Origin: Jejubacter sp036620675
GTDB lineage: Bacteria; Pseudomonadota; Gammaproteobacteria; Enterobacterales; Enterobacteriaceae
DNA: 59,775 nucleotides
Assembly: GCA_036620675.1 (NCBI GenBank)
Contig: JAZHEE010000026.1
Direction: 5' to 3' (one strand)
Position numbers and translations under genes: made by a program. Below are positions 8,829 to 16,793 of the stretch, piece by piece (within the stretch, counting starts at the first letter, position 1; each line of letters begins with the position of its first letter). Under the pieces are notes generated by a model, which was given only the letters and a program-made list of their open reading frames with translations, searched no databases and was not told the DNA's origin.

Positions 8829-10346
8829 ATGTGCGGTATTGTCGGTATCGCCGGTGTAATGCCGGTAAACCAGTCGATCTATGACGCGTTAACGGTGCTT
8901 CAGCACCGCGGGCAGGATGCCGCAGGCATCATCACCATCGATGCGAACAACTGCTTTCGCCTGCGCAAGGCCAACGGCCTGGTGAATGATGTTTTTGAAG
9001 CCCGCCATATGCAGCGTCTGCAGGGAAACATGGGGATAGGCCACGTCCGGTACCCCACGGCTGGTAGCTCCAGCGCCTCTGAAGCCCAGCCTTTCTACGT
9101 CAACTCGCCGTACGGAATTACGCTGGCGCACAACGGTAATCTGACTAACGCCCATGAGCTGCGTAAGATGCTGTTTGAAGAGAAGCGCCGCCATATCAAT
9201 ACCACCTCTGACTCTGAAATCCTGCTTAACGTATTCGCCAGCGAGCTGGATAACTTCCGTCACTATCCGCTGGAGCCGGACAACATCTTCGCGGCCATCG
9301 CCGCCACTAATCAGCAGATCCGCGGCGCTTACGCCTGCGTGGCGATGATTATCGGCCATGGCATGGTAGCTTTCCGCGATCCTAACGGCATTCGTCCGCT
9401 GGTGCTTGGCAAGCGCGATGTGGGCGATGGCCGTACCGAATATATGGTGGCTTCTGAAAGCGTGGCGCTGGATACCCTGGGTTTTGAGTTCCTGCGCGAT
9501 GTGGCGCCGGGCGAGGCTATCTACATCACTGAAAAAGGGCAGCTTTACACCCGCCAGTGCGCGGAAAACCCGACCACCACGCCTTGCCTGTTCGAATATG
9601 TCTATTTTGCGCGTCCGGACTCCTTTCTGGACAAGATTTCCGTCTACAGCGCGCGGGTTGGCATGGGACGAAAACTGGGTGAGAAGATCGCCCGCGAGTG
9701 GGAAGAGCTGGATATCGACGTGGTGATTCCGATTCCGGAAACCTCCTGCGATATCGCGCTTGAGATAGCGCGGATTCTTAATAAGCCCTATCGTCAGGGC
9801 TTTGTGAAAAACCGCTATGTCGGCCGCACCTTTATCATGCCGGGCCAGCAGCAGCGTCGTAAGTCGGTACGCCGCAAGCTTAACGCCAACCGCGCCGAGT
9901 TCCGGGACAAAAACGTGCTGCTGGTGGATGATTCTATCGTGCGCGGCACCACGTCGGAACAGATTATCGAAATGGCGCGCGAAGCCGGAGCGAAAAAGGT
10001 TTATCTGGCCTCTGCGGCGCCGGAGATTCGTTTCCCTAACGTCTATGGTATTGATATGCCTTCCGCCAATGAGCTGATCGCTCACGGCCGGGAAGTCGAC
10101 GAGATTTGCCAGATTATTGGGGCTGACGGCCTTATCTTCCAGGATCTGGACTCCCTTATCGAAGCGGTTCGCGCAGAAAACCCCGATATCGAACAGTTTG
10201 AGTGTTCGGTGTTTAATGGGGTCTATGTGACGAAAGACGTGGATCTCAAGTATCTGGAGTTCCTTGATTCGCTACGTAACGACGATGCGAAAGCGGTGCA
10301 GCGCCAGAACGAGGTCGAAAGTCTGGAGATGCATAACGAAGGCTGA
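8829..10346 (+). CDS. purF: Amidophosphoribosyltransferase PurF
   Basis: The product is 505 aa, identical in length to E. coli PurF. It transfers the glutamine amide nitrogen to PRPP to form phosphoribosylamine, the committed step of purine synthesis. The start is set by chemistry: Cys2 in MCGIVGIAG becomes the N-terminal nucleophile of the Ntn-type glutaminase after Met removal. The in-frame ATG at 8814 would bury that Cys and is rejected. The glutaminase domain takes about the first 230 residues. The phosphoribosyltransferase domain carries the PRPP loop LLVDDSIVRGTT. Confidence 0.98.
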   Translation: MCGIVGIAGVMPVNQSIYDALTVLQHRGQDAAGIITIDANNCFRLRKANGLVNDVFEARHMQRLQGNMGIGHVRYPTAGSSSASEAQPFYVNSPYGITLAHNGNLTNAHELRKMLFEEKRRHINTTSDSEILLNVFASELDNFRHYPLEPDNIFAAIAATNQQIRGAYACVAMIIGHGMVAFRDPNGIRPLVLGKRDVGDGRTEYMVASESVALDTLGFEFLRDVAPGEAIYITEKGQLYTRQCAENPTTTPCLFEYVYFARPDSFLDKISVYSARVGMGRKLGEKIAREWEELDIDVVIPIPETSCDIALEIARILNKPYRQGFVKNRYVGRTFIMPGQQQRRKSVRRKLNANRAEFRDKNVLLVDDSIVRGTTSEQIIEMAREAGAKKVYLASAAPEIRFPNVYGIDMPSANELIAHGREVDEICQIIGADGLIFQDLDSLIEAVRAENPDIEQFECSVFNGVYVTKDVDLKYLEFLDSLRNDDAKAVQRQNEVESLEMHNEG

Positions 10347-10354
10347 CCAGCGGC

Positions 10355-10524
10355 GGCTCCCGGATGGGAGCCGTCAGGTTGATGACAAAGCGGGAAAAAA
10401 CGTGATTATTCCCGCTTTGTGGTTGAGCTGCCGAAAATCAATAAATTGATTTTCCTGGTTTATTTCTCTGGTTATTCTGGCCGAATGAGTTCGGCCTGGG
10501 GTTTCACAGCTCCCGAATGGGAGC
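10355..10524. repeat. Five successive stem-loops between purF and ubiX
   Basis: The 242-bp purF-ubiX interval holds five perfect inverted repeats in a row: GGCTCCC/GGGAGCC (10355-10372); CAAAGCGGGAA/TTCCCGCTTTG (10386-10419); AAAATCAAT/ATTGATTTT (10434-10453); GGCCGAA/TTCGGCC (10479-10496); and GCTCCC/GGGAGC (10509-10524). The first and last are near copies of each other (CTCCCGGATGGGAGCCGTC and CTCCCGAATGGGAGCCGTC). None is followed by a strong T-run on the + strand. They may terminate or stabilise purF mRNA, or form a structured RNA. The function is inferred only from the pairing. Confidence 0.7.
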
Positions 10525-10588
10525 CGTCTTGCATCATGCGTCGGAATCCGGCACAGTTGCCGCATCTTTGACTGAGACGGGCGCAAGC

Positions 10589-11170
10589 ATGAAGCGACTG
10601 ATTGTGGGCATATCCGGCGCCAGCGGCGCGATTTACGGCGTACGACTGCTGGAGGTGCTGCAACCGCTGGCGGATATTGAAACTCACCTGGTGATGAGCC
10701 AGGCGGCGCGCCAGACCCTGGCGCTGGAAACCGATCTTCAACTGCGCGACGTTCAGGCGCTGGCCGATGTGGTTCACGACTCACGCGATATCGGCGCCAG
10801 CATCTCTTCCGGCTCGTTCCGAACCCATGGCATGGTTATCCTTCCCTGCTCCATTAAAACGCTGTCTGGCATTGTTAACAGCTATACCGACGGGTTACTG
10901 ACCCGCAGCGCCGATGTGGTGCTGAAGGAGCGGCGGCCACTGGTGTTGTGCGTGCGGGAAACGCCGCTGCACCTGGGGCATCTTCACCTGTTGACCCGCG
11001 CCGCGGAAATGGGGGCGCTGATTATGCCGCCGATGCCGGCGTTTTATCATCGCCCGCAGAGTCTGGAGGAGCTGGTCGATCAGACCGTTAATCGGGTGCT
11101 GGATCAGTTTGACATCGAGCTGCCCCGGGATCTCTTCACCCGCTGGCAGGGCACCGCAAAGGTGCGCTGA
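10589..11170 (+). CDS. ubiX: UbiX flavin prenyltransferase
   Basis: The product is 193 aa (189 in E. coli). It attaches a dimethylallyl group to FMN to make prenyl-FMN, the cofactor of the UbiD decarboxylase in ubiquinone synthesis. The FMN-binding GISGASGA motif is at residues 7-14. SSGSFRTHGMVILPCS and VLCVRETPLHLGHL are conserved family segments. The frame is open from 10517, but the ATG at 10589 gives the family N-terminus MKRLIVGISG. It sits between purF and argT, as in E. coli. Confidence 0.96.
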   Translation: MKRLIVGISGASGAIYGVRLLEVLQPLADIETHLVMSQAARQTLALETDLQLRDVQALADVVHDSRDIGASISSGSFRTHGMVILPCSIKTLSGIVNSYTDGLLTRSADVVLKERRPLVLCVRETPLHLGHLHLLTRAAEMGALIMPPMPAFYHRPQSLEELVDQTVNRVLDQFDIELPRDLFTRWQGTAKVR

Positions 11171-11189
11171 TAAGAAAAACCTGCAACGC

Positions 11190-11210
11190 TTTGCCCCATA
11201 ATGGGGCAAA
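11190..11210. promoter_or_regulatory. Palindrome downstream of ubiX, possible NtrC site or terminator hairpin
   Basis: TTTGCCCCAT and ATGGGGCAAA form a perfect 21-bp palindrome. Its 17-bp core differs from the NtrC consensus TGCACCAAAATGGTGCA mainly by a symmetrical change at the fourth place of each arm. It lies about 140 bp upstream of the sigma54-type promoter of argT, a normal enhancer distance. It could instead be a hairpin ending ubiX, but no T-run follows it. Both readings are inference. Confidence 0.4.
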
Positions 11211-11338
11211 TCTGTAAGCGCGATCATATCCTGACAAATTACTTTCTCTTTGCAATCACTTTTTCTGCTGTCGCTGCGCTGAAGCTGCTATCTTTTGGCT
11301 GCCGGTAACTTTTTATTAACATCAACCTCCTGCCAGAC

Positions 11339-11354
11339 TGGCATAAGACGTGCA
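11339..11354 (+). promoter_or_regulatory. Sigma54-type promoter of argT
   Basis: TGGCATAAGACGTGCA has the -24 GG (11340-11341) and -12 GC (11352-11353) separated by exactly 10 bases, matching the TGGCAC-N5-TTGCA sigma54 pattern. It lies about 100 bp before argT. In Salmonella argT is known to be nitrogen-regulated through NtrC, which supports the call. The rest of 11211-11453 holds no gene. Confidence 0.65.
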
Positions 11355-11453
11355 ACGTGTAACTGGAAAGGCTGTCGCGCGTCAGTTTCCTGATAGTCCG
11401 GCGAAGCAACACAACATCTGATAATAAAATTTTCCCGTACAGAGGAATCCCCC

Positions 11454-12230
11454 ATGAAAAAGCAGGCTCTTGCGCTAACTCTGCTCTTCGGTCTTACCAG
11501 CAGCGCGTTCGCGGCGCTGCCGCAGTCCATTCGTATCGGAACCGATGCCACCTACGCGCCATTTTCTTCGCTCAATCCCCAGGGGCAGGTGGTGGGTTTT
11601 GATATCGATCTGGGAAATGAAATATGCAAACGGATGGCGGTGAAGTGCAGCTGGGTTCCCAGCGACTTCGACGCGCTCATCCCATCGCTGAAGGCGAAGA
11701 AGATAGACGCGATTATCTCGTCGCTGTCGATCACCGAAAAACGCCAGAAGGAGATAGCCTTCTCCGCGAAGCTTTACGCTGCGGATTCCCGACTGATCGC
11801 CGCTCAGGGTTCGCCCATAAAGCCAACCCTGGATTCGCTGAAGGGTAAGCACGTCGGCGTGCTGCAGGGATCCACCCAGGAGGGCTACGCCAACGCCCAC
11901 TGGCGTACGGCTGGCGTGGATGTGGTGGCCTATCAGAATCAGGACTTGATCTATTCCGATTTGGCCGCCGGGCGTCTGGATGCCGCTTTCCAGGATGAAG
12001 TGGCGGCCAGCGAAGGCTTCCTGAAGCAGCCTGCCGGGAAAGCGTTCGCCTTCGCAGGCCCGGCGGTGAAAGATAAAGCCTTTTTCGGCGACGGCACCGG
12101 AATAGGGCTGCGTAAGGAAGATAGCGAGCTGAAAGCGGCAATGGATAAGGCGCTGGCGGAGATGCGTAAGGACGGCACTTACGATCGGATGGCGAAGAAA
12201 TATTTCGACTTTAACGTCTACGGTGACTGA
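11454..12230 (+). CDS. argT: Lysine/arginine/ornithine periplasmic binding protein
   Basis: The product is 258 aa (260 in E. coli). This type II-fold periplasmic receptor binds lysine, arginine and ornithine and delivers them to the HisQMP permease. A classical Sec signal peptide is visible (MKKQALALTLLFGLTSSAFA, cut near AFA-ALPQS). The mature protein begins with RIGTDATYAPF, and the ligand-site stretch SSLSITEKRQ is present. It is a close paralogue of the next gene, hisJ. The ribosome site is AGAGGAA. It is read from the sigma54-type promoter. Confidence 0.94.
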   Translation: MKKQALALTLLFGLTSSAFAALPQSIRIGTDATYAPFSSLNPQGQVVGFDIDLGNEICKRMAVKCSWVPSDFDALIPSLKAKKIDAIISSLSITEKRQKEIAFSAKLYAADSRLIAAQGSPIKPTLDSLKGKHVGVLQGSTQEGYANAHWRTAGVDVVAYQNQDLIYSDLAAGRLDAAFQDEVAASEGFLKQPAGKAFAFAGPAVKDKAFFGDGTGIGLRKEDSELKAAMDKALAEMRKDGTYDRMAKKYFDFNVYGD

Positions 12231-12237
12231 TAGCCTC

Positions 12238-12278
12238 ATGCACCATTATGGCGCTAAAGAGGCTCTCCGGTGGTGCAT
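12238..12278. promoter_or_regulatory. Inverted repeat with an NtrC-like half, upstream of hisJ
   Basis: ATGCACCA (12238-12245) pairs with TGGTGCAT (12271-12278). The 17-mer starting at 12239, TGCACCATTATGGCGCT, also matches the NtrC consensus in at least 13 places. It may be an NtrC site for hisJ or a hairpin ending argT mRNA. No GG-N10-GC promoter was found between it and hisJ. Confidence 0.35.
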
Positions 12279-12425
12279 CCATGACTAGTTATTCATGAAT
12301 GCCAGATAAAAATTGATAATCCAGGTGGAAAGCTTTGGCCTCGGTCACGGAAAAGTGGCAGGATAGCCGGTACGCCTGTTGTTTTTACGGCTTTGACTAT
12401 AAAGATCGCTCAGTTGAGGATAATG

Positions 12426-13208
12426 ATGAAAAAGTTGGCCTTGTCTCTTTCTCTGGCGCTGGCGTTTTCCAGCGTTTCCGGCGCTCTGGCTGCCATTCCC
12501 CAAAAGCTACGCATCGGTACCGATCCCACTTATGCCCCCTTTGAATCGAAAAGCCCCAGCGGCGAGCTGGTGGGTTTTGACATCGATCTGGCTCATGAGC
12601 TGTGTAACCGTATTAAGACGCAATGTACCTTCGTGGAAAGCCCGCTTGACGCGCTGATCCCGATGCTGAAAGCGAAGAAGATCGACGCCATTATGTCGTC
12701 GCTGTCGATCACCGAAAAACGCCGTCAGGAGATCGATTTCACCGACAAACTGTACGCCGCCGACTCCCGTCTGGTGGTGGCGAAAGGTTCACCGATCCAG
12801 CCGACCCTGGAAAGTCTGAAGGGCAAGCGTGTGGGCGTGCTGCAGGGTACCACTCAGGAAACATACGGCAACGTTCACTGGGCGCCGAAGGGCATCGAGA
12901 TTGTCTCTTATCAGGGGCAGGATAATATCTACTCCGACCTGACCGCCGGGCGTATCGACGCCGCATTTCAGGATGAAGTGGCGGCCAGCGAAGGTTTCCT
13001 GAAGCAGCCGGTGGGTAAGGATTATCAGTTTGGCGGCCCGGCTATTAAAGACGAGAAGCTGTTTGGCGTCGGCACCGGCATGGGGCTGCGTAAAGGGGAC
13101 GACGAGCTGCGCGAAGCTCTGAATAACGCCTTTGCGCAGATGCGCGCCGACGGCACTTATCAGAAGCTGGCGAAAAAGTACTTTGATTTTAATGTGTACG
13201 GTGACTGA
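12426..13208 (+). CDS. hisJ: Histidine periplasmic binding protein
   Basis: The product is 260 aa, as in E. coli. It is the periplasmic histidine receptor of the HisQMP2 ABC importer. It has a signal peptide (MKKLALSLSLALAFSSVSGALA), then RIGTDPTYAPFESKSP and SSLSITEKRRQ. Two ATGs lie three bases apart. GAGGA at 12416-12420 is 5 bases from the second and 2 from the first, so 12426 is the start. Identity with argT is high throughout, pointing to an old tandem duplication also seen in E. coli and Salmonella. Confidence 0.96.
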   Translation: MKKLALSLSLALAFSSVSGALAAIPQKLRIGTDPTYAPFESKSPSGELVGFDIDLAHELCNRIKTQCTFVESPLDALIPMLKAKKIDAIMSSLSITEKRRQEIDFTDKLYAADSRLVVAKGSPIQPTLESLKGKRVGVLQGTTQETYGNVHWAPKGIEIVSYQGQDNIYSDLTAGRIDAAFQDEVAASEGFLKQPVGKDYQFGGPAIKDEKLFGVGTGMGLRKGDDELREALNNAFAQMRADGTYQKLAKKYFDFNVYGD

Positions 13209-13224
13209 TCGTTACCGTCAGATG

Positions 13225-13246
13225 CGACGCCCGCAGGCGGGCGTCG
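13225..13246 (+). repeat. Intercistronic hairpin between hisJ and hisQ
   Basis: CGACGCCCGC and GCGGGCGTCG form a perfect 10-bp inverted repeat with a 2-base centre, 16 bp after the hisJ stop. In Salmonella the hisJ-hisQ gap holds a REP sequence thought to protect the upstream mRNA so that HisJ is made in excess over the permease. A simple hairpin occupies the same place here and may do the same job (inference). Confidence 0.65.
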
Positions 13247-13275
13247 TTACGCAGGTTCCATCATGAGACGGACAG

Positions 13276-13962
13276 ATGCTGTACGGCTATTCACAAGTCA
13301 TTCTTAACGGTGCGCTGGTGACCCTGGAGCTGGCGCTCAGCGCCCTGGTCCTGGCCGTTGTTATTGGTCTGGCAGGCGCTTCGGCGAAGCTGTCGCGCAA
13401 TCGTCCCCTGGCGTGGCTGTTCGGCGGTTATACCACCCTGATTCGTGGCGTGCCTGATCTGGTGCTGATGCTGCTTATCTTCTACGGATTGCAGATGGCC
13501 CTGAACGGCGTAACTGAAGCGCTGGGCTTTGCCCGGATCGATATCGATCCGCTGGCGGCGGGGATCGTGACGCTGGGGTTTATCTACGGCGCCTACTTCA
13601 CCGAAACCTTCCGTGGCGCCTATATGGCGGTGCCGAAGGGGCATATCGAAGCGGCCACTGCGTTTGGTATGAGTCGCGCACAAACCTTCCGACGCATTCT
13701 GTTTCCGGCCATGATGCGCTATGCGCTGCCGGGAATCGGCAATAACTGGCAGGTGATCCTGAAAGCGACGGCGCTGGTGTCGCTGCTGGGGCTGGAAGAT
13801 GTGGTGAAGGCCACCCAACTGGCGGGAAAGGGAACCTGGCAGCCGTTCTGGTTTGCCATTGTCTGCGGCATTATCTATCTGCTGTTCACCACGGTATCCA
13901 ACGGCGTACTCTGGCTGCTTGAGCGTCGCTATTCGGCAGGCGTCAGGAGGGCTGAACTGTGA
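13276..13962 (+). CDS. hisQ: Histidine/basic amino acid ABC permease HisQ
   Basis: The product is 228 aa, as in E. coli. It is one of the two inner-membrane subunits that form the HisQM channel for histidine and, with ArgT, for lysine, arginine and ornithine. About five hydrophobic helices are seen. The EAA loop that contacts HisP is visible as HIEAATAFGMSRAQTFRR followed by ALPG. Its GTGA end overlaps the start of hisM by 4 bp. Confidence 0.96.
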   Translation: MLYGYSQVILNGALVTLELALSALVLAVVIGLAGASAKLSRNRPLAWLFGGYTTLIRGVPDLVLMLLIFYGLQMALNGVTEALGFARIDIDPLAAGIVTLGFIYGAYFTETFRGAYMAVPKGHIEAATAFGMSRAQTFRRILFPAMMRYALPGIGNNWQVILKATALVSLLGLEDVVKATQLAGKGTWQPFWFAIVCGIIYLLFTTVSNGVLWLLERRYSAGVRRAEL

Positions 13963-14675
13963 TCGATATTGTACAGGAGTACTGGAAATCGCTGCTCTGG
14001 ACCGACGGTTACCGCTTTACCGGCGTGGCTGTCACCCTGTGGCTGCTGATTGTTTCGGTCGTCCTGGGAGGCATGCTGGCGGTGCTGCTGGCGGTGTGCA
14101 GGGTATCATCGAATAAGTTTCTATCACTGCCGGTCTGGCTGTTTACTTATATCTTTCGGGGGACGCCGCTTTATGTACAGCTACTGGTGTTCTATTCCGG
14201 GATGTACACGCTGGAGGTGGTCAAAGGCAGCGAAATGCTGAGCGCCTTTTTCCGTAGCGGCCTGAACTGCGCGCTACTGGCCTTTACCCTGAATACCTGC
14301 GCCTATACCACCGAAATTTTTGCCGGCGCCATTCGTTCGGTGCCCCATGGCGAGATCGAGGCGGCGCGGGCCTATGGCTTTTCACGCTTTAAGCTGTATC
14401 GCTGCATTATTCTGCCGTCGGCGCTGCGTATCGCGCTGCCTGCTTACAGCAACGAAGTGATTCTGATGCTGCATTCCACGGCGCTGGCCTTTACTGCCAC
14501 GGTTCCGGATCTGCTGAAAATTGCCCGTGATATCAATGCGGCGACCTATCAGCCCTTTACCGCGTTCGGGATAGCGGCGGTACTCTATCTGATAATCTCT
14601 TATGTGCTGATTAGCTTGTTCCGCCGGGCGGAGAAACGCTGGCTGCGGCACACTAAACCTGCCTCTACGCACTGA
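13959..14675 (+). CDS. hisM: Histidine/basic amino acid ABC permease HisM
   Basis: The product is 238 aa, as in E. coli. It is the second channel subunit. It starts at a GTG that overlaps the hisQ stop (GTGA), so translation is coupled and the two proteins are probably made in equal amounts. The EAA loop reads EIEAARAYGFSRFKLYR, followed by LPSALRIALPAYSNE. The C-terminus is basic (RRAEKRWLRHTKPASTH). hisP follows 8 bp later. Confidence 0.96.
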   Translation: MIDIVQEYWKSLLWTDGYRFTGVAVTLWLLIVSVVLGGMLAVLLAVCRVSSNKFLSLPVWLFTYIFRGTPLYVQLLVFYSGMYTLEVVKGSEMLSAFFRSGLNCALLAFTLNTCAYTTEIFAGAIRSVPHGEIEAARAYGFSRFKLYRCIILPSALRIALPAYSNEVILMLHSTALAFTATVPDLLKIARDINAATYQPFTAFGIAAVLYLIISYVLISLFRRAEKRWLRHTKPASTH

Positions 14676-14683
14676 GTAATACC

Positions 14684-15457
14684 ATGTCTGACTATCAATT
14701 AAAGGTAACTGACCTGCACAAGCGCTACGGCGAACATGAGGTACTGAAAGGCGTGTCGCTTAAGGCCCGGGCAGGCGATGTCATTTCGATTATCGGCTCT
14801 TCCGGATCCGGCAAAAGCACCTTTTTGCGCTGCATTAACTTCCTGGAAAAACCGAGCGAAGGCAGCATTGTGGTCAATAACCAGGAGATCCGTCTGGTAC
14901 GTGACCGGGACGGCCAGCTGAAGGTGGCGGATAACAACCAGCTGCGTCTGCTGCGTACCCGGCTGACGATGGTGTTCCAGCACTTTAACCTGTGGAGCCA
15001 TATGACGGTGCTGGAAAATGTGATGGAAGCGCCGGTTCAGGTGCTGGGGCTAAGTAAAGCGCAAGCCCGGGAACGGGCGCGCAAATATCTGGCCAAGGTG
15101 GGGATCGATGAACGCCAGCAGGCTAAATATCCGGCGCATCTGTCGGGCGGCCAGCAGCAGCGCGTCTCTATTGCCCGGGCGCTGGCGATGGAGCCGGAAG
15201 TATTGCTGTTCGATGAACCGACTTCGGCGCTGGATCCTGAGCTGGTCGGCGAGGTGCTGCGCATTATGCAGCGGCTGGCGGAAGAGGGGAAAACCATGGT
15301 GGTGGTTACTCACGAAATGGGGTTTGCCCGCCACGTTTCCAGCCATGTGATCTTCCTGCATCAGGGAAAAATTGAAGAAGAGGGGGAGCCGGAAACGCTA
15401 TTTGGCAATCCCCAAAGCCCGCGCCTGCAGCAGTTCCTTTCCGGTTCACTGAAGTGA
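14684..15457 (+). CDS. hisP: Histidine/basic amino acid ABC transporter ATPase HisP
   Basis: The product is 257 aa, equal to E. coli HisP. It is the cytoplasmic ATPase, two copies per complex, that drives uptake through HisQM. The Walker A motif GSSGSGKST is at residues 38-46, the signature LSGGQQQR at 153-160, Walker B LLFDEP at 174-179, and the switch His in VVTHEMG. It is the last gene of the hisJQMP unit. An imperfect hairpin follows 2 bp after the stop. Confidence 0.97.
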   Translation: MSDYQLKVTDLHKRYGEHEVLKGVSLKARAGDVISIIGSSGSGKSTFLRCINFLEKPSEGSIVVNNQEIRLVRDRDGQLKVADNNQLRLLRTRLTMVFQHFNLWSHMTVLENVMEAPVQVLGLSKAQARERARKYLAKVGIDERQQAKYPAHLSGGQQQRVSIARALAMEPEVLLFDEPTSALDPELVGEVLRIMQRLAEEGKTMVVVTHEMGFARHVSSHVIFLHQGKIEEEGEPETLFGNPQSPRLQQFLSGSLK

Positions 15458-15459
15458 TG

Positions 15460-15492
15460 GGTTCCTGAAAGCCTGCGTGGCCTTCAGGAGCC
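15460..15492 (+). terminator. Hairpin after hisP
   Basis: GGTTCCTGAAAGCC pairs with GGCCTTCAGGAGCC across TGCGT, with one G-T pair and one mismatch. It begins 2 bp after the hisP stop. The following sequence is not T-rich, so it may protect the 3' end of the mRNA rather than terminate by itself. The rest of the gap to 15639 shows nothing clear. Confidence 0.45.
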
Positions 15493-15639
15493 GGGCGATA
15501 GTTTGCCGCCTTTTTCTTTCTGTCTCCCGGTAGTTGCGCGGCCAGTGGCTGTAGCAGACTAACTGCCCGAGAACGATCGCTGTCGCGGGAAGTCGCCCGC
15601 CACCAGAATGAAGATTCCGGGGCGTGGCGAAAAATATTT

Positions 15640-16590
15640 TTATTGCACCGCCAGCAGCCAGCGGGCGGTGGCTTCATCGGTCACTAACCCGGAAATCCAG
15701 GCGCCGCGCAGTGCCGCGAGAATCGCCTGGTATTTTTTCTGCCCGCCGGCGAAGCCGATAATCGGTCGGGTGGTCTGACTTTCCAGCGGTACGCTGGTCA
15801 ATAGCTGGTCGGTTTCGCCATAGATGCGTTCACCATCGTGATTAAAAAAGTGACCAAGCATTTCCCCTACCACGCCCCGGTCATTTAACTGGCGCACCTG
15901 CTCATCGGTGATAAAACCTTCGGTATTCAAAGGGCAGCCGGGCCCCACTTCGCCAATGCCCAGGAAGGTGACGCTGGCGCCCAGGGCGCGCTTCGCTACG
16001 CGCTGCCAGACCTGGTGTCGACACCACATTTCTTTGTCTTCCGGGCTGTCGGCATAGAGTGGCGCCGGGACGAAAAAGTACTTACCCTGCATTTTTTCCG
16101 CCATTTTGAGCGGCATGTCGTAGCGGGTACCGGAGTCGTCCCGGGCAATGGCGCCTATCATAGAAACGCACTGGTGCTGGGGGCGTTCCAGCCAGGGAAG
16201 GGCGTCGACGATGGCGCCCAGGGTTTTGCCGGAACCAATGCCGAAGGTTTGTGGTGCGTCATCGGCGATTAATTGCGCCATTACCTGTGCGCCCTCCACC
16301 GCCAGGATCTGCAACGCCGCATCGTCGGTTAGATCCCCCGATGGCGCTACCCGGCACAGAGAAAGGCCGTATCTTTCCTGAAGCGCGGCGGCCAGCGTCA
16401 GGCAGTGGCTGATGGGGTGGCGAATGCTGACGCTAACAATCCCCATTTCACGCGCCGAGGAGACCAGGCGCTGAGCCACCTGGCGTGAAACCCCCAGCGC
16501 CTGCGCCACCTCCTGCTGGGTGAGGCCGGCAACGTAGTACATCCAGGCGGCGCGGGCCGCGAGCTCCTGTTTTTTCTCTTCTTTATTCAT
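15640..16590 (-). CDS. SorC-family transcriptional regulator of the arabinitol locus
   Basis: The product is 316 aa, typical for SorC-family sugar-responsive regulators. A helix-turn-helix at about residues 23-45 (GLTQQEVAQALGVSRQVAQ) is followed by a sugar-phosphate isomerase-like effector domain (GIGSGKTLGAIVDALP, LGIGEVGPGCPL, GFAGGQKKY). It is divergent from the dalD-like gene across 203 bp, so it most likely controls that operon and answers to an intermediate of D-arabinitol breakdown. In Klebsiella the equivalent role is played by DalR. I infer the role from position and give no symbol. Neither neighbour is shared with E. coli K-12 at this site. Confidence 0.85.
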   Translation of the reverse strand: MNKEEKKQELAARAAWMYYVAGLTQQEVAQALGVSRQVAQRLVSSAREMGIVSVSIRHPISHCLTLAAALQERYGLSLCRVAPSGDLTDDAALQILAVEGAQVMAQLIADDAPQTFGIGSGKTLGAIVDALPWLERPQHQCVSMIGAIARDDSGTRYDMPLKMAEKMQGKYFFVPAPLYADSPEDKEMWCRHQVWQRVAKRALGASVTFLGIGEVGPGCPLNTEGFITDEQVRQLNDRGVVGEMLGHFFNHDGERIYGETDQLLTSVPLESQTTRPIIGFAGGQKKYQAILAALRGAWISGLVTDEATARWLLAVQ

Positions 16591-16668
16591 TGTCGTGTCC
16601 GGTTTTGTCCTGTCGTCATTCTATCCCTGAAGCGAGATTCGCCATAGCGAGCAAAAGCCCATTAATCA

Positions 16669-16784
16669 GGCAAATGTTTAAATTGAGAGGTCGCTCGCGG
16701 AAAAAAATGCCACCCTGCAACTAATATTCAACAAATTTTTAAAATAAGAGCAAATGCTCTTTTGCTTGGCAAATATTTAAAATC
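16669..16784. promoter_or_regulatory. Candidate operators in the divergent dal promoter region
   Basis: Two near-identical stretches lie 99 bp apart: GGCAAATGTTTAAATT at 16669-16684 and GGCAAATATTTAAAATC at 16768-16784. Between them is the perfect palindrome AGAGCAAATGCTCT at 16748-16761. This AT-rich interval separates the SorC-type regulator from the dehydrogenase gene. The repeats are plausible binding sites for the regulator. A GGAG site (16785-16788) fixes the dehydrogenase start at 16794. Confidence 0.5.
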
Positions 16785-16793
16785 GGAGTGATT

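Noticed and set aside
12279..12425. Sigma54 promoter ahead of hisJ
   Set aside because: TGGCAGG near 12356 looks like a -24 element, but no GC follows at the required spacing.
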